From: Brevibacterium aurantiacum
GTDB taxonomy: Bacteria; Actinomycetota; Actinomycetes; Actinomycetales; Brevibacteriaceae
Direction of reading: 5' to 3'
DNA: 46,002 bases
NCBI RefSeq assembly: GCF_900169065.1
Contig: NZ_FXZB01000027.1
Coordinates: 1 to 46,002, forward strand
Position numbers and translations under genes: made by a program. This document shows, piece by piece, positions 40,996 to 46,002 of this stretch (position 1 is its first letter; every line of letters begins with the position of its first letter). The notes below the pieces were generated by a model, which was given only the letters and a program-made list of their open reading frames with translations, was not told where the DNA came from and ran no database searches.

Positions 40996-42029
40996 GCGGT
41001 CATCGTCTCTTTCAGCGCCCGTCGCCGTAGCCACAGCGGCAACAGCGCGTAGAGGGCGAGCAATCCGACCCAGAACACATGGGCCGGGTACGTCGTCGCC
41101 GTATTTCCGCTGATGAGAGTCGGGACAGCCATAATGCAGGCAAGGACACTCAGCGCGGCGTGGAAGAGCGAAACGGAACTGTGTGGCCAGCCCGCCTGCT
41201 GGATCTGCTGATAGATATGTTCACGATGAGGCAAGAGAATATTCTCTCCCCGAAACAGCCGTAGGACCAAAGTGAGTCCGACGTCGAAGAAGACGAAGAT
41301 CATCGGTGCGATGATGACGACGATCGGGATGCCTTGGACGAACAGCCACACCGCGAGAGCGAAGACGGCCGCTCCGATCCCGTAGCTTCCCGTGTCTCCG
41401 AGGAACGCCTTGGCCCGACCGAGGTTGAACGGGAGGAACCCGACAGCAGCACCAGCCAACGCCAGAGCCAGCAGAGCGATATCGTTCTCTCCTACCCAGG
41501 AACCGACGAAGGCGAACCATCCGGCCGTGACGATGGTCCATTCGGTGACATAGCCATTGAGTCCGTCGACGAAGTTCACAGCGTTGACCGTGGTCACTCC
41601 GATGACAGCGAAGGCGATCACGTGGGCGATTCCCTGGGTGGAGAACATCGCGATGATCGCGCTGAACAGCAGAGCCAGGATGACCTGTCCGATCAGTCGC
41701 CCGGCAGGGCGCAGGGAGTCGAGGTCGTCGCTCATCCCGATGGCCGAATAGCACCAGGTGAGGACCAGGAAACCGATCGCCAGGAGCACGCCGCCGAGAC
41801 CGAAGACCCCGTCTTCGCTGACGCTCCAGACCATGGCGAGAATCGTGGCCACGGTGATACCGCAGCCGATGGCGATTCCCCCGCCGCGTACGGTCGACAG
41901 CGTATGCGAGGAGCGATGAGAAGGGACATCAACGACCCCCGCTCGACGCAGCAGCGGAAAGGCCATGAGGGCGCTGAGAACCGTGACCACCGCGGCCACA
42001 ACCAGGATCACCAGCGACTGCAGAGCCAT
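40992..42029 (-). CDS. MraY/WecA-family undecaprenyl-phosphate glycosyl-1-phosphate transferase
   Basis: The 345-aa protein has about 11 membrane segments. It carries SSHTLSTVRGGGIAI near 40, the metal-binding DDLDSLRPAGRLIGQ near 101, NFVDGLNGY near 151 and GDTGSYGIGA near 212, then the cytoplasmic HREHIYQQIQQAGWPH loop near 271. These are the signatures of the WecA/WbpL branch, which loads the first sugar-phosphate on undecaprenyl phosphate. The start overlaps the dehydratase stop by one base (TGATG). With the upstream PglF/CapD-type enzyme it probably starts the repeat unit with a modified HexNAc. Confidence 0.92.
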   Translation of the reverse strand: MALQSLVILVVAAVVTVLSALMAFPLLRRAGVVDVPSHRSSHTLSTVRGGGIAIGCGITVATILAMVWSVSEDGVFGLGGVLLAIGFLVLTWCYSAIGMSDDLDSLRPAGRLIGQVILALLFSAIIAMFSTQGIAHVIAFAVIGVTTVNAVNFVDGLNGYVTEWTIVTAGWFAFVGSWVGENDIALLALALAGAAVGFLPFNLGRAKAFLGDTGSYGIGAAVFALAVWLFVQGIPIVVIIAPMIFVFFDVGLTLVLRLFRGENILLPHREHIYQQIQQAGWPHSSVSLFHAALSVLACIMAVPTLISGNTATTYPAHVFWVGLLALYALLPLWLRRRALKETMTA

Positions 42030-44005
42030 CAGAGGCCGACTCCGGTGTCATGGGGGTCTGCGCCTGACTCGGGGGTTCTTGACGTTGTCGCTGCCGGCTC
42101 GATGGCCTCCGTCGCGTCACAGGTGGTCGGTGCCGGCTCGGAGTCGAGGAGACGCGTCAGGTGCTCTTCGAGGCCCGACCTGTGAGTGAAAACCCGCGGG
42201 TCACGTGATTCGGCGACCAGGGCACCGAGTTTCTCAAGATCGATCGGAGCGATCGGCACCTGAGTGATCAGCGGATGGTTGGGGCGGCTGTCGACCTCAC
42301 CGGGCGACAGAAGGGCTTCAGTCAGCTTCTCCCCCGGGCGCAGGCCCGTGTAGACGATCTGCGCATCGCTGCGACCTGACAGCGCGATCACTCTCTTGGC
42401 GAGGGCCGCGATGCGGATCGGTTCGCCCATGTCAAGGACCAAGGTCTCTCCAGGGCCGCCGATCGCTGCGGCCTGAAGGACGAGTTCACAGGCCTCATCG
42501 GCGGTCATGAAGTACCGGGTGACCTCGGGATCGGTGACTGTGACGGGGTCTCCGGCCGCCACCTGGGCCACAAAGGTCTCGAGTACGGACCCCCGGGATC
42601 CGAGCACATTCCCGAACCGCACCGACATATAACGTCGCCCGGTTGCGGCTGCCACAGAGGCGATCGCCCGTTCGATGGAGAACTTCGTCCGCCCCAGCAC
42701 TGAGGTCGCACCAGCGGCTTTGTCGGTGGAGATGTGGACGAAGGAATCGACGTCGTGAGCCACGGCCGCGTTGAGCAGGTCGAGGCTGGCTCCGATGTTG
42801 GTGCGCACGGCCTGCTCCGGGAAACGCTCAAGGAAAGTCAGGTGTTTGAGAGCCGCGGCGTGGAAGATGATGTCCGGCTTCGCCTCGGCGACGAGGGCAT
42901 CGATGAATGGCGGATCTCGCAGGTCTCCGAGGACGAGGTCATCACTGGTCAGAAGGGCTGACCCCTCGAGACCGAGCTCAGTGGCGTGCAGGCCGGATTC
43001 GTCCCGGTCGGTCATGATGAGTCGGGCCGGATCGAACCGGGCGACCTGACGGCACAGCTGTGAACCGATGGAGCCGCCTGCACCGGTGACGAGGACGACC
43101 TTGTCGGTGATCGCCGAAGCGATGTCGTCGATATTCGTCGAGATCGGTTTGCGTCCGATGAGGTCTTCGAGACTGACATCCCGAAAGCTTCGGTGACGCA
43201 GGTCGGCGACATCATGGACGTCAGGCTCGGGACGTGCCAACGCGGAGTCCGAGAGTTTCGGCATGATCTTGATCTCGACCGGCCGGGATTCGAGATTCGA
43301 CGCGATCCGGGAGAGCTCTTCGGGCGGCAGGTCAGCGATCGCAATGATAACGGCCCCGGCGCCGGTGCGATCGACATGGATGGCGATGTCGGAGATCGGC
43401 CCGAGCACGCGGATTCCGTTGTAGCGCAGATGCCGCTTGGCCGGGTCATCGTCGAGGATGCCGACAGCGACGAACTCATTGTGAGTATCCTGGGCGATCA
43501 TATCGAGAGCGAGCATGCCCTGGTTTCCCGCGCCGACGACGATTGTGGGCCGGGACGCACCGGACGTGGTGAGGCTGCGTTGCCTCAAGTTGCGACGAAT
43601 CCAGTTCTCGAGGCTCTTGACCACGACCATGAGCGCTCCCGCTGTAATGGGGACGCTGGTCGGGATGAGCAGTCTACTGGCGAAGGCGAATTCGGCCACC
43701 CACATGATTCCGACGCCCAGAGCAACCGTTCCCACGATTGCTGCGAACTGATCGGTCGAACCACGTCGGTAGCGACCGCGGTAGATCGCCAGGGGCCCGC
43801 CGATGACGAAGACGATCAGACCAACCGCCGAACAGACGAGCATTCCCGGCACATTGACGAGAGACGCATGGAAGTCGTACCTCACGAGCGTCATCGATGC
43901 GACGAGGAACGCGAAGACGAGACCATCGATGAGTGACAGAGCCATGGCTCTGCCGTGCCGCCTCATTGGGGTCCGTGAGGGAATGGGCCCTGTGTTGCTT
44001 CCCAC
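42029..44005 (-). CDS. Membrane nucleoside-diphosphate-sugar 4,6-dehydratase (PglF/CapD/WbpM-like)
   Basis: The 658-aa protein has four N-terminal membrane segments (about 22-125), a first Rossmann-like domain (TIVVGAGNQGMLALDMI near 150), and an SDR catalytic domain with VTGAGGSIGSQLCRQVARFDPA (near 308), HAAALKHLTFLE, STDKAAGATSVLGRTK (near 427; Asp-Lys and the Lys of the modified triad) and FGNVLGSRGSVLETF (near 465). Relatives convert UDP-GlcNAc to its 4-keto-6-deoxy form, the precursor of amino-deoxy sugars such as QuiNAc or FucNAc. GTG 44005 with GAGG just upstream is chosen; later in-frame ATGs exist. It heads the polysaccharide operon. Confidence 0.92.
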   Translation of the reverse strand: MGSNTGPIPSRTPMRRHGRAMALSLIDGLVFAFLVASMTLVRYDFHASLVNVPGMLVCSAVGLIVFVIGGPLAIYRGRYRRGSTDQFAAIVGTVALGVGIMWVAEFAFASRLLIPTSVPITAGALMVVVKSLENWIRRNLRQRSLTTSGASRPTIVVGAGNQGMLALDMIAQDTHNEFVAVGILDDDPAKRHLRYNGIRVLGPISDIAIHVDRTGAGAVIIAIADLPPEELSRIASNLESRPVEIKIMPKLSDSALARPEPDVHDVADLRHRSFRDVSLEDLIGRKPISTNIDDIASAITDKVVLVTGAGGSIGSQLCRQVARFDPARLIMTDRDESGLHATELGLEGSALLTSDDLVLGDLRDPPFIDALVAEAKPDIIFHAAALKHLTFLERFPEQAVRTNIGASLDLLNAAVAHDVDSFVHISTDKAAGATSVLGRTKFSIERAIASVAAATGRRYMSVRFGNVLGSRGSVLETFVAQVAAGDPVTVTDPEVTRYFMTADEACELVLQAAAIGGPGETLVLDMGEPIRIAALAKRVIALSGRSDAQIVYTGLRPGEKLTEALLSPGEVDSRPNHPLITQVPIAPIDLEKLGALVAESRDPRVFTHRSGLEEHLTRLLDSEPAPTTCDATEAIEPAATTSRTPESGADPHDTGVGL

Positions 44006-44290
44006 TGTCCTCTTTTCCCTCGTCTTACATGGCTTGGTTCAACCCAGTCTACGATTGCGCCGTGTACATCTCGCGGCAGCCGACCGAGCTTCTTGCAACC
44101 TCTTGATTGTACTATTGGGCTTGTCAGCTTCCACACAGGGAGACTGCTAAAAGCGTTAAGAAATGGTTTCATTTCGGTTGCCCCACTGCAAGTAGAGTCG
44201 GGTATATCCCGTTACGCTCGCGCTTACTTGAACCGGGTCTCTGCGAAACAGGACTTTGCGCGATTCTGATCAGGTCGAAAGGATCCGACT
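44006..44290. other. Divergent promoter region of the polysaccharide locus
   Basis: About 285 bp separates the starts of the minus-strand operon and the plus-strand glycosyltransferase gene. It is clearly AT-richer near 44030-44180, as expected of promoters, and contains TTGATTGTACTATTG-like sequence near 44104. I could not assign -35/-10 pairs with confidence. No gene or stable hairpin is evident. Confidence 0.5.
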
Positions 44291-45910
44291 GTGCCTCAAA
44301 CCCCTCTTCGCACATTGCGGGCCGGTCTCTGGCATCTGCGCCACGGCGGCCCAGCTCAATTCTCAAAGTGGAGGCGCCGTCGAAATCTTCACCAAGGAGT
44401 TGCCGACGGGCGGACGACCGATCAGCTCACTGCGGACAATCTGCTAGAGGCGTTTCCTGCAGCTCCGAATTCCGATCGTCGGCCTGTGTTCGACGATCTC
44501 AGAGTTGGCACCATCCTCGACGAGTTCTCAGCGGAGAGCTTCGGTTACGAATGGGCGATTGTCCCCCTGAAACGCGATGGCTGGAAATCGCAGTTGGGCT
44601 CGGTCGACTTCGTCTTCATCGAATCAGCATGGAATGGCAATGGTGGGGACTGGAAGTTCAAGCTCACTGGCACCGCCGGACCAAGCCCCGAGGTTGTCGA
44701 ACTGCTGGCGGAGTGTCGTCATCGCAAAATCCCAACAGTCTTCTGGAACAAGGAGGATCCCCCGCACTTCGAGGATTTCCTGCCCCTGGCCGAACTCTGT
44801 GATGTCGTCTTCACGAGCGATGTCCGGCTCATCCCCGAGTATCAAGCCAAACTGGGTCATGATCGAGTCGCAGCGTTACCGTTCGCGGCTCAGCCGGCGA
44901 TCCACAATCCTTCGCGGCCAGCGTACAATTTCGCCGCCCGGGACATTGCATTTGCGGGGATGTACTTCGCACACAAGTTCCCCGAGCGCCGCCAGCAGAT
45001 GGACCTTCTCCTCGGTGCCGCAGCCGCCGTCTCGGGCCGAATGCAACACGGACTCGAGATCTTCTCCCGTTTCCTCGGCGAGGATGAACGGTATCAATTC
45101 CCGGGCGCGTTGGCCGAGCACGTAGTCGGGTCCCTGCCGTACCGGAACCTGCTGACGGCTTACAAATATTTCAAAGTGTTCCTCAACGTCAACTCCGTGG
45201 TCGACTCGCCCAGTATGTGTGCTCGACGCATCTTCGAGATCACAGCGGCAGGAACTCCCGTAGTGACGACACCGAGCGCAGCGACGAAGGCGTTCTTCCC
45301 GATAGACGAAGTTGCTCAGCCAGAGACCAAGGAAGATGCAGAATTCGTGCTCCGCTCCCTCGTACGCAGCAAAGAGTTGCGGGATCGAACCGTACACAAA
45401 GCTCAGCGGCGCATTTGGGCAGAGCACACGTATACCCATAGAGCTATATCCGTTATGGATGCACTTGCCATCGACCACACGGACCCGATAAGCGCCTCGG
45501 TATCGGCAGTCGTTTCGACCAACCGGCCTCAGCACCTCGAGAAGATCATCTCAACGCACGCTCAGCAAACTCATGCCAACCGGGAACTCGTCCTTGTCGC
45601 CCACGGTTTCACAGTCCCTACGGATTTCGCTCGACGCGCTACCGACTCCGGAATCGAGAACTTCCAGATCCTTGAGGTCGACTCAACCGAATCGCTCGGC
45701 GAGTGCCTCAACCGCGGCATATCGGCGGCTGGAGGCGACGTCATCGCCAAGATGGACGATGACGATATCTACGGCGCGCACTACCTTTCCGATCAGCTGG
45801 CCGCACTTCGGTACTCGGGCGCAGACCTCGTCGGGAAACAAGCACACTACCTCTACCTCACGTCCCGCGATATCGGGCTCATCGTAAATAAGAGTGTAGA
45901 ACCGGTCTGA
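44291..45910 (+). CDS. CgeB-like glycosyltransferase fused to a GT2 domain, probably truncated
   Basis: The 539-aa frame starts at GTG 44291 with AAAGGA 7 nt upstream. Residues about 60-390 resemble the CgeB/spore-maturation glycosyltransferase group (VDFVFIESAWNGNGGDWKF, KIPTVFWNKEDPPHFEDFLPLA, then SPSMCARRIFEITAAGTPVVTT). From about 400 a GT2 domain begins (SVSAVVSTNRPQHLEKII, then LGECLNRGISAAGGDVIAKMDDDD with the DxD-like metal site). The GT2 part normally continues at least 100 residues beyond the acidic motif. Here the frame stops about 45 residues later in an abrupt change of sequence near 45890. Disruption by an insertion beyond the edge is likely. It is divergent from the polysaccharide operon. 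Confidence 0.8.
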   Translation: MPQTPLRTLRAGLWHLRHGGPAQFSKWRRRRNLHQGVADGRTTDQLTADNLLEAFPAAPNSDRRPVFDDLRVGTILDEFSAESFGYEWAIVPLKRDGWKSQLGSVDFVFIESAWNGNGGDWKFKLTGTAGPSPEVVELLAECRHRKIPTVFWNKEDPPHFEDFLPLAELCDVVFTSDVRLIPEYQAKLGHDRVAALPFAAQPAIHNPSRPAYNFAARDIAFAGMYFAHKFPERRQQMDLLLGAAAAVSGRMQHGLEIFSRFLGEDERYQFPGALAEHVVGSLPYRNLLTAYKYFKVFLNVNSVVDSPSMCARRIFEITAAGTPVVTTPSAATKAFFPIDEVAQPETKEDAEFVLRSLVRSKELRDRTVHKAQRRIWAEHTYTHRAISVMDALAIDHTDPISASVSAVVSTNRPQHLEKIISTHAQQTHANRELVLVAHGFTVPTDFARRATDSGIENFQILEVDSTESLGECLNRGISAAGGDVIAKMDDDDIYGAHYLSDQLAALRYSGADLVGKQAHYLYLTSRDIGLIVNKSVEPV

Positions 45911-46002
45911 AACCACCGGACTCAAGTAGGCACCTCGCGATGTAATGAGTCAGGTTACGAAACCCGAGTGCCGATCCTCGAAGGTGCTCGAGCCGACCAT
46001 TG
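45911..46002. other. Non-coding right edge
   Basis: Ninety-two bases after the stop show no open frame continuing GT2 sequence. A short inverted pair (CCGGT...ACCGG) overlaps the stop region at about 45901-45921. This may be the end of a mobile element that cut the glycosyltransferase, but its identity cannot be read from this little sequence. Confidence 0.35.

Noticed and set aside
41334..42185. 283-codon plus-strand frame opposite the MraY-like gene
   Set aside because: Composition dominated by Asp, Arg, Gly and Ser as typical of antisense frames; the real gene on the other strand has all family motifs.

Overview
The window looks like chromosome of a high-GC actinobacterium. Codon use, GTG/TTG starts, tightly overlapped operons, an LCP-type protein, a DUF4166 protein and the transporter repertoire fit Micrococcales, most likely Brevibacterium or a close relative. 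That assignment is inference from gene content; no rRNA or other taxonomic marker is present.

Left part (1-15.5 kb). An IS110-family transposase is cut by the left edge and is followed by a possible bridge-RNA end. Next come a band-7/SPFH membrane protein and a convergent malic enzyme that share a strong hairpin terminator. An Abi_2 (AbiD/AbiF-like HEPN) abortive-infection gene follows, preceded by a nested stem-loop that is probably a structured RNA. After it come a TetR regulator with its NAD(P)H-quinone-reductase-like partner, a two-subunit CoA-transferase, a histidine-phosphatase-fold protein, and a divergent cluster of 2-hydroxycarboxylate transporter / class III CoA-transferase / HMG-CoA-lyase-like enzyme / GntR regulator. 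I read that cluster as a citramalate-type catabolic unit. DUF4166, HemD-like and DUF2000/AraC genes close this part.

Middle (15.5-31 kb). This is a patchwork of metabolic genes broken up by accessory modules. A Panacea-Doc toxin-antitoxin pair sits directly against a 50-codon stub of an epoxide hydrolase. Next to it are a truncated hydratase, a frameshifted zinc-less MDR oxidoreductase and an orphan AraC C-terminus. A PIN nuclease / XRE-ImmA(IrrE) pair follows, with a perfect operator palindrome in what looks like a leaderless promoter. An alpha/beta hydrolase, a CitA/CitB-type two-component system, a DoxX-like protein and a DctA-type dicarboxylate symporter resume ordinary metabolism. Between dctA and an MFS transporter lies the most notable element: a three-gene ABC-three-component (ABC-3C) conflict system (nuclease-like effector, small middle component, DUF3732-like SMC/Rad50-type ATPase with a CxxC hook). 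It is visibly AT-richer than its surroundings and bracketed by two identical 64-bp direct repeats.

Right part (31-46 kb). An MFS transporter and a soluble LCP-like protein lead into a cell-surface polysaccharide locus. On the minus strand, transcription runs from 44.0 kb down through a PglF/CapD-type sugar-nucleotide dehydratase, a MraY/WecA-like phosphoglycosyltransferase, two GT4 glycosyltransferases, a Wzm/Wzt-type ABC exporter whose ATPase has a long basic tail, and a DUF6270 protein, followed by a GH79-like lipoprotein. A divergent CgeB-like/GT2 glycosyltransferase at the right edge appears truncated. The core of the operon is joined by start/stop overlaps, so its genes are probably translated together to build, export and perhaps trim one glycan.
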